Counted from the first letter of the stretch, positions 1 through 9,462 are shown. The stretch: DNA of 38,580 nucleotides from Polyangiaceae bacterium (GCA_025353725.1 JANXOF010000009.1:1-38580), one strand, 5' to 3'. Notes: generated from the letters alone by a model not told the origin. Numbers and translations: made by a program.

Positions 1-31
1 AGCCCTTCGCGTTCGCGCGAGGGGCTTTTTG
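1..31 (+). terminator. Rho-independent terminator of a gene left of the window
   Basis: An 11-bp stem (1-11 with 16-26, one G-U pair) closes a TTCG tetraloop and runs into five T residues (26-30). This is a textbook intrinsic terminator pointing rightwards, so a plus-strand gene must end just before the window. It also separates that gene from recD2, which starts at 83. Confidence 0.85.
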
Positions 32-82
32 CTGTTAACCGATAGCGTCGCGCGCGGTGCGTTTTGTGGGTAGGGTCGGCGC

Positions 83-2386
83 GTGGCGGCAGCGTCCGAG
101 ATTGCAATCGAGGGTGAGGTCGAACGGATTACGTTCGAAAATCGCGAAAACGGGTTTCGCGTGGTCAAGGTCGCGATAACCGGCCCGCGCGGGCAGCTCA
201 CGCGCCTCACGATGATCGGCACGTTTCCGCTCTTCGCCGTCGGATCGCGGGTGCGCGCGCGAGGCGTCATGGAAGTCGATCGCAACCATGGCGACCAGCT
301 CCGCGCGACAAGCGTGACGGAGCTCGTACCGGAGACCCTTGTCGGCATCGAAAAATACCTAGGCTCGGGTCTCATCAGAGGAATAGGAGAGGTCACGGCG
401 CAGCGGATCGTCGAAAAATTCGGCCTTGATACGCTGAACGTTTTGGACAGTCAGCCGCACCGGCTCTGCGAGGTCACGGGCTTGGGTCGTGCGCGCGCCG
501 ATGCGCTTATCGCGGCATGGCAGGAGCAACGAGCCGTCCGTGACGTCATGATCTTCCTTCAGGCTCATGGCGCGAGCCCGATGCTCGCGGCTCGTATTTT
601 TAAGCGCTACGGGTCGAAAGCGGTCACGATTATCTCGGGTAATCCTTATCGGCTCGCCATCGACGTCTGGGGCGTCGGTTTCAGGACGGCCGACCGCATT
701 GCGGCGTCGATGGGCATCACCAAGGACTCCATCGAGCGAATGCAGGCCGCTCTCCTTCAGGGACTTCGCGATGCCACGGATCAAGGGCATTGCTATGCGC
801 TTGCGGAGGACCTGAAAGCACGCGCGACGAGCCTCCTCGCGGATGCTGCAGGCGATGGCAATGCGGAAGGGGGGACGCGTGAGAACCTCGATCGCGCGCT
901 GGAAGACATCGTTCGCGGCGGTTATGTCGTCGCCGAACGTGCGGGGACTCTCGAACGTGCTCGCGCGGAGGAGTTGAGCGGCGCCGCGATCTACGACGTC
1001 GCGATGTACGAGACCGAGGTGCGGCTTGCGGCGCGACTTGCCTCACTCGCGCGCACCGAAAAAGATGACCTTCGCGGATTCGAGGAGGCCGTGGCCGCGT
1101 TCGAGAAAGCAAGCGGCACCGTGCTCGCAGAGGAGCAGCGGCTCGCCGTGGAGACCGCCTCGCGGTGTCCCCTGCTGGTCGTCACTGGCGGGCCCGGCGT
1201 TGGTAAAACGACGATTGTAAAAGCGATCCTCAGCGTCTTCGATCGCGCGAATGTGACGACGCGGCTTGCCGCCCCGACGGGGCGCGCGGCGAAGCGGATG
1301 AGCGAAGCGACGGGCCGTGAAGCGCTTACCCTCCATCGCCTACTCGAATTCGAGCCTAAGAAGAATGGGTTCAAGCGAGACGCGAAGAACCCGCTCGACG
1401 TCGGTGCGCTCATTGTCGACGAGAGCTCCATGGTCGACATTTGGATGGCGGATGCACTCACCCAGGCTATCGCGGACGGCGCGCGGCTCGTTCTCGTCGG
1501 CGACGTGGACCAGTTGCCGAGTGTGGGTCCAGGCTCGTTCCTGCGCGACGCGATTGCGTCGGGGATCGTGCCCTGCGTGCGACTCGTGCGCATCTTTCGC
1601 CAGGCTGAAAAGAGCCTCATCGTGCAGAATGCACACCGTATCAACGCGGGTGAGCCCCCGGTTGTGCCCGAAGCGGGAGATACAAACTCCGACTTCTTCG
1701 TGGTCGAAAAGCGCGAGGCGGAGGACGCTCGACGCGTCATTTTGGAACTCGTAACACGGCGGATTCCTCGCCGATTTGGCCTTGATCCGGTTCGGGATAT
1801 TCAGGTGCTTACGCCGATGAATCGCGGGCCTGCGGGAACCCAAGTGCTCAACGAGGAGCTTCAGGCTGCGCTCAATCCTACCGGGCCTTCGATCTTACGG
1901 GGTCGGACCACGTTTCGCGTCGGCGACAAGGTGATGCAGCTTCGCAACGACTACGAGCGCAACGTTTGGAACGGCGACGTCGGCATCATCGCGAGTGTCG
2001 ACGAGGAGGAGCAGACGCTCGTCGTGCGTTTTGCCGACGGGGGGAGTTCTTCTGAACCTCGCGAGGTACCGTATGACGGTCCGGCGCTCGATGAGCTCGC
2101 GCTGGCGTACGCGTCGACGATCCACAAGTCGCAAGGGAGCGAGTATCCGGCGGTCGTGATTCCGTTCCTGACCACGCACTTCGTCATGCTTACGAAGAAC
2201 CTGCTTTACACGGCTGTGACCCGGGGAAAGCAACTTGTCGTGCTCGTGACCGACCCGCGCGCGCTCCGCATCGCGCTTGCCCCACGCGATGCGAACGGCG
2301 ACGAAAGGCCATCCGATCACGGTCGGGCGACAAAGCTTGCCGCACGGACCCGAGGCGTCACTTGCGGTGACACGGTGCGCGAGTAG
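83..2386 (+). CDS. recD2: RecD2-type ATP-dependent 5'-3' DNA helicase
   Basis: A 767-residue SF1B helicase of the RecD2/YrrC type, the stand-alone RecD found without RecBC and linked to DNA repair and replication-fork processing. The N-terminus (IEGEVERITFENRENGF) is the RecD2 OB-like start. Helix-hairpin-helix segments follow at about residues 85-200. Walker A is GGPGVGKTT at 369-377 (K375), and Walker B is DESS at 446-449. The C-terminal SF1 motif with STIHKSQGSEYP and a final TAVTRGK motif is intact. Length matches the family (about 720-780). The GTG start at 83 is chosen because the conserved N-terminus begins there; the purine-rich stretch just upstream (GGGTAGGGT) may act as RBS. The gene is complete. 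Confidence 0.93.
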   Translation: MAAASEIAIEGEVERITFENRENGFRVVKVAITGPRGQLTRLTMIGTFPLFAVGSRVRARGVMEVDRNHGDQLRATSVTELVPETLVGIEKYLGSGLIRGIGEVTAQRIVEKFGLDTLNVLDSQPHRLCEVTGLGRARADALIAAWQEQRAVRDVMIFLQAHGASPMLAARIFKRYGSKAVTIISGNPYRLAIDVWGVGFRTADRIAASMGITKDSIERMQAALLQGLRDATDQGHCYALAEDLKARATSLLADAAGDGNAEGGTRENLDRALEDIVRGGYVVAERAGTLERARAEELSGAAIYDVAMYETEVRLAARLASLARTEKDDLRGFEEAVAAFEKASGTVLAEEQRLAVETASRCPLLVVTGGPGVGKTTIVKAILSVFDRANVTTRLAAPTGRAAKRMSEATGREALTLHRLLEFEPKKNGFKRDAKNPLDVGALIVDESSMVDIWMADALTQAIADGARLVLVGDVDQLPSVGPGSFLRDAIASGIVPCVRLVRIFRQAEKSLIVQNAHRINAGEPPVVPEAGDTNSDFFVVEKREAEDARRVILELVTRRIPRRFGLDPVRDIQVLTPMNRGPAGTQVLNEELQAALNPTGPSILRGRTTFRVGDKVMQLRNDYERNVWNGDVGIIASVDEEEQTLVVRFADGGSSSEPREVPYDGPALDELALAYASTIHKSQGSEYPAVVIPFLTTHFVMLTKNLLYTAVTRGKQLVVLVTDPRALRIALAPRDANGDERPSDHGRATKLAARTRGVTCGDTVRE

Positions 2387-2403
2387 AATCGGCAGCCGTT
2401 GAG

Positions 2404-2949
2404 ATGTTAAAACGCCTTTTCCTAGGTCTCGTGCTGGGTGCCCTTGTGGGCGCTCTCGTGGCGGCCGTCCTCGTTCGGGGGCTCGGAATAGCGGTCATCT
2501 CCGCGCAGTCGGAGGGCGCGAACAACGTCGTGCTCATGTATCTCGCGGCGTCGGTTGCGGGCGTCGTTACGGGGCTCGTCGCCGGAAAGCCAATCTGGTC
2601 CGCCGATGGTAAAATCGAGGCAGGGCTCAAAGCCTTTTTCGGCGCTTTGCTAGGGATCGGAGGCATGTTTGCGCTGCGCACGTGGGCGCATGTGCACGTG
2701 GACCTTTCGATGCTCAACGCGGGCGAGGGTCTGATCGGCGAGCTGCCCGCAGCTTCGCTTCCGATTTTGGCTGCCGCGCTCGCGAGCGTTTATGAGCTTG
2801 ATAATTCGCCAGGCGAAAAAGGCGAAAAGACGAAACAAGCCGGTTCACCGAAGGCCGGTGCGGGGAAAAAAGTTCGCGTCGCGGAAGAACGCGAAGACGG
2901 CGACGACGAGATCTTCGACGAGCCTGCCGCGAGGAGGAAGCGGCGGTAG
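2404..2949 (+). CDS. Small integral membrane protein, unknown function
   Basis: A 181-residue protein of unrecognised family. Residues 1-30 form a glycine/alanine/valine-rich membrane segment. Three more hydrophobic stretches lie at about 42-62, 75-95 and 115-130. The C-terminal 45 residues are hydrophilic, first Lys/Gly-rich, then acidic (EREDGDDE), then a basic end (RRKRR), probably cytoplasmic. It starts 17 bp after the recD2 stop and ends 9 bp before the deacetylase start, so the three genes could be co-transcribed. Function cannot be assigned from the sequence. Confidence 0.75.
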   Translation: MLKRLFLGLVLGALVGALVAAVLVRGLGIAVISAQSEGANNVVLMYLAASVAGVVTGLVAGKPIWSADGKIEAGLKAFFGALLGIGGMFALRTWAHVHVDLSMLNAGEGLIGELPAASLPILAAALASVYELDNSPGEKGEKTKQAGSPKAGAGKKVRVAEEREDGDDEIFDEPAARRKRR

Positions 2950-2958
2950 GCACACGCG

Positions 2959-3771
2959 TTGCCTCCAGCACGCATCTTGTTCTGGGCCGCCACGGCGGGA
3001 GTTCTTGTCTTTTCTTGCCACGCGGCGCTGACTCAAGCGCCTTCGCTTGCGGTTTCGGCGCTCGTGGCCTTTCTCTACGTAGCGCTGCTGACGTGCGGAG
3101 CGCTTGTATTGCGCTTACGCATGTTCGCGGATGCGTTGGTGTGCGGGCCGCATGATGCCCGCGGTGTTGCACTCACGTTCGACGACGGGCCACACCCTCT
3201 CCACACGAAGGAGGTTCTCGATATTCTCGATACGTACGGCGCGAAGGCCACCTTTTTCGTTATTGGACATAAGGCCGTCGCGCACCGGGATGTGGTTATC
3301 GAGATCGTGAGGCGAGGTCACCAGGTGGGCGTCCACGGGTTTGCGCACGCGCGGCTCTTCTCACTTTGGGGCAGCAAACGGGTACGGGACGACCTCGAAC
3401 AGGCCGTGGCCGTCGTCGAGACGATCACCGGTGAGCGACCCCGCCTGTTTCGTCCCCCGATAGGACATACGAATCCGACGATCGCGCGAATCGCCGAACA
3501 GCTTGATCTGCGCGTGGTGGGCTGGTCTGTCGGTGGGCATGATGGTTTGGCAACGGCTACCGCGGAGGGCGTCGTCGGTCGCATCTCCCGAGGGTTGAAA
3601 GACGGCGCCGTGGTGCTTCTCCATGACGCCGCGGAGCACGGGTCGCGGAAGCCTGCTGGCGTGACGGCGCTCGACGCTATCTTGCAGAAGATCGAAGCCA
3701 AGAACCTCCGCGTGACGCCGCTCTCGACGTGGCTTGATGACGAAAGTGAAGGGTTACCTGAAGGGCGGTGA
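2959..3771 (+). CDS. Membrane-anchored polysaccharide deacetylase (NodB domain, CE4)
   Basis: A 270-residue carbohydrate esterase family 4 protein. Such enzymes remove N-acetyl groups from peptidoglycan, chitin oligomers or capsular sugars using a metal ion. Two hydrophobic segments at about 5-25 and 28-50 anchor it in the inner membrane. All NodB motifs are readable: TFDDGP (D75, D76), the metal-binding HGFAH (H126, H130), RPPIGH, the Trp motif VGWSVGG, and LLHD near the end. The natural substrate cannot be told. The TTG start at 2959 keeps the first hydrophobic segment; a better start is not visible. It ends convergent with the histidine kinase gene, 73 bp away. Confidence 0.88.
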   Translation: MPPARILFWAATAGVLVFSCHAALTQAPSLAVSALVAFLYVALLTCGALVLRLRMFADALVCGPHDARGVALTFDDGPHPLHTKEVLDILDTYGAKATFFVIGHKAVAHRDVVIEIVRRGHQVGVHGFAHARLFSLWGSKRVRDDLEQAVAVVETITGERPRLFRPPIGHTNPTIARIAEQLDLRVVGWSVGGHDGLATATAEGVVGRISRGLKDGAVVLLHDAAEHGSRKPAGVTALDAILQKIEAKNLRVTPLSTWLDDESEGLPEGR

Positions 3772-3844
3772 AGGCTTGCGGGCACACGTTGAGACGGTGT
3801 CCTGACGCTCCGGCGAGTCGCCCTTCACACCTCGGCGCTCGCAC

Positions 3845-5371
3845 TTACGCGCGGGAAATCGGGGTTCCCTCTTGCACGGGGAGTTCGAGGACAAACCGAG
3901 CGCCTTGCGTGTGCGAGGCGTCGACAAAAACGCGGCCAGAGGCACTCTCGACGATCCCTTTGCACACGGCGAGGCCAAGGCCTGTGCCCGTGCCTACGTC
4001 TTTCGTCGTTACGAACGGGTCGAAGATCTGCTCACGCAAGTCCGCGGGTACGCCCGGACCGTTGTCCTCAACCTCGATGCGAGCGTGCGGGTGCGGGTTC
4101 GGGTGCGGGTGCGGGTGCGGGTGCGGGTGCGTTGAGGTTCGAGCACGTATCGTGACGACGTGCGCGGAGTCGTGCGGGAACTCCGCGAGCGCAGCGGCGG
4201 CGTTGAGAAGCAGGTTTAAAAAGACCTGGGTCAAGCGTTGGGGGGATAGAAGTACCCGCAGGCCCGAGTCAATATCGATGGTAAGAGTGATGTCTCGAAA
4301 GTCTTTTTGCGGTCGCACGAGTGCGACAACGTCCTCCACGACGTCGCGAACGTGTGCGGAAGCTTCTCCCGCAGTCGACGGAGAAGCGCTTTCCGGGCGT
4401 GCGTAGTCAAGGAGATCACGCACGACGACGTGAATCCGCTCAGTCTCCTTGCGCATGCGCTGTAGGAAGTCGACTCGAATATCCTCTGGCGTTTCCTTGT
4501 CATCGAGCAGCTCGTGCATTCCCATAATCGCTGTAATCGGATTGCCGATTTCGTGCGCTACCCCTGCGGCGAGCCGCCCGACGCTGGCCATGCGTTCGCT
4601 TCCCTCTAGCTGCGTTCGCGTTTCACCCAAGTGCCTCGTCGTGGTGCTCAGTTCCTCGACTTTCTCGCGAAGAGCGCGCTCGTCGGCAATGAATTTCAGA
4701 GCCATCGCACGGACGCTCGACCCAAGCTCTTGGAGCTCTCGTGCACTCGCGTCGGGCAAATCGAACGAGCGCGCGCCGCTCGCGACGCGATCGGCTGCCC
4801 GCGCAAGTTGCTCGATAGGGCTCACGATGGCGCGCGTCAGAGCGATGTACGCGAAGACAAGAAGCGCCAACGCGAAGACGCCCATGTAGAGAGCGACGCC
4901 GCGAACCACGTCGATCGAGCGTGCGGTTTCGTCCGAAGTCCGAACGCGGAGGACAACGGCGCGGTCTCCAATCGGAAGCGTCAGGTCGAGTGCGCGGGAC
5001 CCGTTTCGCGGAGCCACGCGGAGGAACGTCTCGGCGTACGGTTTCGTCGGGGCTCTGAGCGTCGCAAGCTCCTTGGGAGACCCCGCTATGGCCATAGGCT
5101 CGCCGCTGTCCTGGCCGTCGTAGAGAGCTATCGCAACCGCGCCTCCGTCGCCGACGTGAGACGCAAGCGTCCTCCGTACAGACTCGTCGGGAGAGTCTCG
5201 GATGTGAACTTTGATGGCCCGGCCGAGCGCTCGCGCCGCCTCTTCGCGCGCCGCTAAGGACGTCGCCCGGGTGACTTGTGCGATAGCAAAAAAGAGAGGG
5301 ACGTACGCGACGACGATGACGCCAGCCAAGGCGAGCAGAATCGTTAGGCGAAGCCCGGGGCGCGTCGCCAC
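3845..5371 (-). CDS. Sensor histidine kinase in the feoAB operon
   Basis: A 508-residue membrane histidine kinase. Transmembrane helix 1 is at about 9-31, a periplasmic sensor of about 130 residues follows, then helix 2 at about 160-182, HAMP (about 183-236), a short coiled coil, HisKA with the phospho-accepting H273 in AHEIGNP, and HATPase_c with N box (NLLLNAAAAL), DNGPGVP and GTGLGLAV. A His-Pro repeat sits inside the ATPase domain at about 414-429 (see the repeat entry). The GTG start lies 4 bp past the feoB stop, so it is the third gene of feoA-feoB-HK. No response regulator is encoded in the window, so the partner is unknown. Iron sensing is inference from the operon only. Confidence 0.88.
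   Translation of the reverse strand: MATRPGLRLTILLALAGVIVVAYVPLFFAIAQVTRATSLAAREEAARALGRAIKVHIRDSPDESVRRTLASHVGDGGAVAIALYDGQDSGEPMAIAGSPKELATLRAPTKPYAETFLRVAPRNGSRALDLTLPIGDRAVVLRVRTSDETARSIDVVRGVALYMGVFALALLVFAYIALTRAIVSPIEQLARAADRVASGARSFDLPDASARELQELGSSVRAMALKFIADERALREKVEELSTTTRHLGETRTQLEGSERMASVGRLAAGVAHEIGNPITAIMGMHELLDDKETPEDIRVDFLQRMRKETERIHVVVRDLLDYARPESASPSTAGEASAHVRDVVEDVVALVRPQKDFRDITLTIDIDSGLRVLLSPQRLTQVFLNLLLNAAAALAEFPHDSAHVVTIRARTSTHPHPHPHPHPNPHPHARIEVEDNGPGVPADLREQIFDPFVTTKDVGTGTGLGLAVCKGIVESASGRVFVDASHTQGARFVLELPVQEGTPISRA
4085..4131. repeat. Hexanucleotide tandem repeat inside the kinase ATPase domain
   Basis: About 7.8 copies of GTGCGG (plus strand), one of them varied to GTTCGG. 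Read on the coding (minus) strand this gives a His-Pro dipeptide run with one Asn-Pro. The unit is six bases, so gain or loss of copies keeps the frame and changes only the length of a loop just before the DNGPGVP motif of the histidine kinase. Confidence 0.95.
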
Positions 5372-5375
5372 TCGG

Positions 5376-7250
5376 TCAGACGATCCCGAAAAGAGCGCTT
5401 ACTTGATAAACCAGCACAGCCGCCCCGTAGCCGAGGGCGTACGTGTAGGCTACAACGAAGGCGGGCCATCGCCAGCTGCGCGTCTCCCGCTTGACCGCCG
5501 CGACCGTGCTCACACACTGGCAAGCGAGGACGAAAAATGCGAGAAGCGCGAGGCCCGTGCGCGTCGTGTAAACGGCACTTCCGTCGGCCTTTTTAGCCTC
5601 GCGTAGGCGTGAGGTCAGCGGCGCTGGGTCGTCGGCCGCGTTCTCGACGCCGAAGATAACGCCCATCGTTCCGACCATCACTTCGCGGGCGCCAAACGAA
5701 CCGATAAGGCCGACGTTGATCCGCCAGTCGAATCCGGCCGGTCGCGTCAAAGGCTCGAGCGCGCGGCCGATGGTGGCGGCCACACTACGTTCGATGCCCG
5801 ACCCATAGCGGGCAGTAGGCATCGGGACCGAGAGCATCATCCAGAGAATGGCGGAGACAACCAGGATCGTCGTCCCGACATCACGCAAAAATCGTCGTGC
5901 GGCGAGTACCGCCTTTCGTGCCACGACACGCGGCGATGGCAGCCGATACGACGGGATTTCGAGAACGAGCGGAAGACCCTTCCCCTTGGTCACCGTGCGC
6001 CGAAGAACCCACGACGCGAGCAGTGCTGTCAAGATGCCTGTAAAATACAATCCTACGAACATACCCGAACGGAAAACCGCTGAGCGATGGCTGAAGAACG
6101 TCGCGAGTACGAGGCTGTAAGTCGGTAACCTCGCCGAGCACGTCATAAGCGGGAGTACGAGGATCGTCGTGAGTCGCTCGCGTGGGTCGCGCACCACTCG
6201 CGTCGCGGCAATCGCAGGTACCGCGCACGCGTGACCCATGAGGAGTGGCAAAAAACTCCGGCCACTTAGGCCAAGTGCGCGAAGAAGTCGGTCGATGAGG
6301 AACGCGCCGCGCGCGAGGTAGCCGCTTGCCTCAAGGAGTTCCAGGGCGATCGTGAGGATCACGATTTGAGGCATGAACGCGAGCACTGTCCCCGCGCCGC
6401 CCAAAACGCCGTCCGCGAGGAATGACGTAAAGAGGTTTTTGCCAAACGCGCGGGTCAGCTCGATTCGCGCCAAGCCCACAAGTCGTTCCATAAAGCTCGA
6501 CGCGGGATCTGCTGCTAGAAACACAAGGGCAAAGAGTAGCCCCATAATACCGATGAACAGAAACGGACCGACCACAGGGTGAAGGAGTACCGAGTCGATC
6601 TGAGCCGTCGCGCGTCGGCGGCGGAGTTCTCGTCCGCTTCCGACATCCTTCACGACCGACCGCGCGAGGCTCGAAGCGTCGAACGCGCCGTCTCCCTGCT
6701 TGAGCGGGCCCCCACGATGGCAGTCTTCGATGGCGGCCAGCACGATGGCTTTCGTCGTCCGTGAGCGGGCGTCAACGAGGACGACGGGTGCACCTAAGGC
6801 CTCTTCGAGGGCTTTGATGTCGACGGTGTGGCCCTCGCGTCGAAGCACGTCCGCGTGGGTAAGCAGGACTAAAAGCGGCGTGTTTCGTCGAAGGAGCTCA
6901 GCGGTAAGGCGAAGCCCTAAAGCCAAACGCGTGGGGTCCAGCACCTGTACGATAACGAGCGGCCGTTCGTCCAAGGCCAGCGCGTCTAGAAACCCGCGTG
7001 CGACTCCTTCGTCCGTCGCCTTGTCGACCGTGTTTTCGACCGAATAGAAGCCGGGCAAATCGGCGAGGACGGCCTTCGCACCCGAGGGTAAGGCCACGTT
7101 TCCTTCGAGAATCTCGACGGTGATGCCGGGGTAGTTCCCGACGTGTGCGCCGCCCCCGGTGAGTGCGTTGTAGACGGAGGACTTGCCGGAGTTCGGTCGA
7201 CCTACGAGCGCGATGGTGAGCGAAGAAACGCTCTGGCGGGTCGCGTTCAC
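5376..7250 (-). CDS. feoB: Ferrous iron transporter FeoB
   Basis: A 624-residue Fe(II) transporter with an N-terminal G domain. G1 is GRPNSGKSS (17-25), switch I is GNYPGITVE (38-46), and G3 is DLPG (64-67). The G4 position reads THAD (131-134), with Thr in place of the usual Asn of NxxD. The membrane part has two Gate regions; GHACAVPAIAATR and PLMTCSARLPTY carry the conserved Cys residues. It is shorter than E. coli FeoB (about 770) but within the range of compact FeoBs. The GTG start overlaps the feoA stop by 4 bp (GTGA), showing translational coupling. It imports Fe(II) across the inner membrane. Confidence 0.95.
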   Translation of the reverse strand: MNATRQSVSSLTIALVGRPNSGKSSVYNALTGGGAHVGNYPGITVEILEGNVALPSGAKAVLADLPGFYSVENTVDKATDEGVARGFLDALALDERPLVIVQVLDPTRLALGLRLTAELLRRNTPLLVLLTHADVLRREGHTVDIKALEEALGAPVVLVDARSRTTKAIVLAAIEDCHRGGPLKQGDGAFDASSLARSVVKDVGSGRELRRRRATAQIDSVLLHPVVGPFLFIGIMGLLFALVFLAADPASSFMERLVGLARIELTRAFGKNLFTSFLADGVLGGAGTVLAFMPQIVILTIALELLEASGYLARGAFLIDRLLRALGLSGRSFLPLLMGHACAVPAIAATRVVRDPRERLTTILVLPLMTCSARLPTYSLVLATFFSHRSAVFRSGMFVGLYFTGILTALLASWVLRRTVTKGKGLPLVLEIPSYRLPSPRVVARKAVLAARRFLRDVGTTILVVSAILWMMLSVPMPTARYGSGIERSVAATIGRALEPLTRPAGFDWRINVGLIGSFGAREVMVGTMGVIFGVENAADDPAPLTSRLREAKKADGSAVYTTRTGLALLAFFVLACQCVSTVAAVKRETRSWRWPAFVVAYTYALGYGAAVLVYQVSALFGIV

Positions 7251-7555
7251 GTTGGCTTGAGCAACACGGTGTCGATAGAGGCGTCTTGCACGTGAATTCG
7301 AGCGGCCACCTCGCGGGCGATCGCGAATTCACCTCCAGACGATGTGCGGACGTGCAGCGGGCCGCCGAGCGCGGCGCGACGAAGGATGACCAGCCCCTCG
7401 CCCTCGTGTAGCCCCACGGCAGCTAACCACGCACCAGCCTCGTCCTCGAGGTCGACCCGCTCGATCGTCACGCGCCGATGGGAGTCAATCATGGACAGCA
7501 CTACAGAAGCCATGCCGTCGTGTAGCTTATCGAAGTTGAAAGTCATTGTCGTCAT
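7247..7555 (-). CDS. feoA: Ferrous iron transport accessory protein FeoA
   Basis: A 102-residue FeoA with the SH3-like fold typical of the family. The middle part (WLAAVGLHEGEGLVILRRA) is the FeoA core, and the C-terminus (GGEFAIAREVAARIHV) is the usual GxxxAL/I-type end. It works with FeoB in Fe(II) uptake. It is the first gene of the minus-strand operon feoA-feoB-histidine kinase. A second ATG lies three codons inside, so the exact start is uncertain. It is divergent from the L,D-transpeptidase gene; the 64 bp between them must hold both promoters. No clear Fur box was seen. Confidence 0.9.
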   Translation of the reverse strand: MTTMTFNFDKLHDGMASVVLSMIDSHRRVTIERVDLEDEAGAWLAAVGLHEGEGLVILRRAALGGPLHVRTSSGGEFAIAREVAARIHVQDASIDTVLLKPT

Positions 7556-7619
7556 AATCTGCGTTTCGATCTGCAGCGCGCGCCTTTCGGGCGAGCCTCG
7601 AGCGAGCTAAGACGCCCAC

Positions 7620-9428
7620 GTGCGAGCGCGTCATGCATTCGAGGGAGCGGTGCCTGTCGTCGTTTCCTGTCGTTCTGTCAGGCGAGGGTTTGCGCGCTCC
7701 TGCTGGTTTGCTTTTCCGACGTCCTTTACGGCCATGATGTCACTCGCGTGTCAAAACGGCCGTACCAGCGCTGTGGTGGAGGTGGCGGATGTCGCTTCAC
7801 CGGATGCGTCCGTCGAGATCAAAGACGCTAGTGTGGTCGACGCTCCGCCCGATCGCGGGAGCCCGACAAAGCTTGGCGTGACGACGCAGACGTCCGTGAT
7901 TGACGGTCGATGGTGGCCGGAATCGGGGAAGGGCGGCAAACGACTCGGATACTTGAGACACGGGGCGGTGGTCGATGCGTTCGACAAAGCGCAGCCGAAC
8001 AGCGACTGCAAAGAGGGTTGGTACGAACTCGAGGTGGGAGGATACGTCTGCGGTAAGGCCGTGAGCGCAGAGCTCTCCAATCCCAAAGTTCGCCTGGCGC
8101 CCAAGCAACCTGACCACGACGCGGGAATGCCTTATCGCTACGGAGTCAATGTCTCCGACGACACCCCGCTCTATCGGCGCGTTCTTCCGATGGAGGATCG
8201 GAAGAAGTACGAACCGTGGCTCTCTTCGCCGAAGGTTGTCGACTCGGAAAGTGCTGGCGAGGAGAAGTCCGAAGGCGCCGACGACGAGAATCCCAGCGTT
8301 ATGCACCGACCCGAATCGAGGGAGTCGAAAGAGAAAGCTGCGAGTGCCGATGCGGGACGCCCAAAGCTAAAAGAGCTCAAGGGCCGAGGCGTGCTCGTGC
8401 GCAAGATGTCGCGTGGATTCTACATCGCTCTCGATAAGGAGTTTCGGTCGTACGGCGCTCGATGGTGGCGTACTTCGTTTGGATTTGCAGCACCCTTCGA
8501 ACGCATCATGCTTCAACCTGGCGTGACGAAGTACGCTGGCACGTGGTTTGACTTAGCTGCAAAGGCAGATGTCGAGTGGCCGGCGACTGAAGGTACTGGG
8601 GATACGGATGATGTGGGCAGCCCTCACGATGCGGGCGACCCTCATGACGCGGTAGAGTCGAGCGTTGTGAACGTCAGCGCGACGGATGCTGCAGCTCGCG
8701 TGGTGACTTACGCCGGAACCGTGGCGTTCGTATCCGTCGGATTTGCTCGAAAAATCGAGTTAGTGGAAGACAAAAACGATAGCAGACGATGCGACCTGCG
8801 AACCAAGAAGGTGGTTTGGGGTCCGGAGCTCCCGAAGCGAAGTGCAGTCTTGCTTACGGGACGCGAGGCCGTTGTATCTGGGCAGCGATACCACGAGACC
8901 CGTAACGGCTATTGGGTACGCCTAATCGACCTAAAGACCGCGCACCCGGCGCCCCCTCCTGACCTTTCAACGGGAGAGAAGTGGATCGATGTAGACCTCA
9001 CACGGCAAGCGCTTGTTGCGTTCGAGGGGACGCGTCCAGTTTTTGCGACGCTTATTTCGTCCGGAAGGCGGAATGCGGAAGATAAAGAGAAGGACTTTCC
9101 AACCCCAGTTGGTATCTATCGTATTCGTGAAAAACACGTGACCACGACGATGGACGGTGACGTCGCGTCGGACGGTCCGTACTCGATAGAGGACGTTCCG
9201 TGGGTCATGTACTTCCAAGGTAGTTACGCGCTCCACGGCGCGTTTTGGCATGATCAGTTTGGCCACATGAGAAGTCATGGGTGCGTGAACATGTCACCCG
9301 AAGATGCACGCACCGTTTTCGCTTGGAGCGAGCCTCAGTTACCGACGGGTTGGCACGGTGTATTCAGTAAAGATGAACGCTCCGGAACGCGCATCGTCGT
9401 GCACGAAGACAAGCCCGCAAAGCGTTGA
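7620..9428 (+). CDS. Exported L,D-transpeptidase (YkuD domain)
   Basis: A 602-residue exported protein with a C-terminal YkuD domain (about residues 455-590), the catalytic domain that makes 3-3 cross-links in peptidoglycan or attaches proteins to it. The active-site motif SHGCVNM is present with the catalytic C555; HGAFWHDQFGH upstream supplies the conserved His residues. Residues 1-45 hold a hydrophobic segment ending at a Cys (MMSLAC), which could be a poor lipobox. The long middle part is rich in charged residues and Ser/Asp, with short Asp-Ala-Gly-Asp repeats near residues 325-345. It contains no recognised domain, though SH3-like segments near 90-145 and 390-440 are possible. The start codon is GTG. 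Confidence 0.88.
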   Translation: MRARHAFEGAVPVVVSCRSVRRGFARSCWFAFPTSFTAMMSLACQNGRTSAVVEVADVASPDASVEIKDASVVDAPPDRGSPTKLGVTTQTSVIDGRWWPESGKGGKRLGYLRHGAVVDAFDKAQPNSDCKEGWYELEVGGYVCGKAVSAELSNPKVRLAPKQPDHDAGMPYRYGVNVSDDTPLYRRVLPMEDRKKYEPWLSSPKVVDSESAGEEKSEGADDENPSVMHRPESRESKEKAASADAGRPKLKELKGRGVLVRKMSRGFYIALDKEFRSYGARWWRTSFGFAAPFERIMLQPGVTKYAGTWFDLAAKADVEWPATEGTGDTDDVGSPHDAGDPHDAVESSVVNVSATDAAARVVTYAGTVAFVSVGFARKIELVEDKNDSRRCDLRTKKVVWGPELPKRSAVLLTGREAVVSGQRYHETRNGYWVRLIDLKTAHPAPPPDLSTGEKWIDVDLTRQALVAFEGTRPVFATLISSGRRNAEDKEKDFPTPVGIYRIREKHVTTTMDGDVASDGPYSIEDVPWVMYFQGSYALHGAFWHDQFGHMRSHGCVNMSPEDARTVFAWSEPQLPTGWHGVFSKDERSGTRIVVHEDKPAKR

Positions 9429-9462
9429 CCCGCCGCGAGGTGGGCAAGTTGTTAATCGCTAG

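Noticed and set aside
3760-3833. A 9-bp dyad (TGAAGGGCG and CGCCCTTCA) between the deacetylase and the kinase genes
   Set aside because: The loop of about 50 bases and the absence of a T-tract make a terminator unconvincing.
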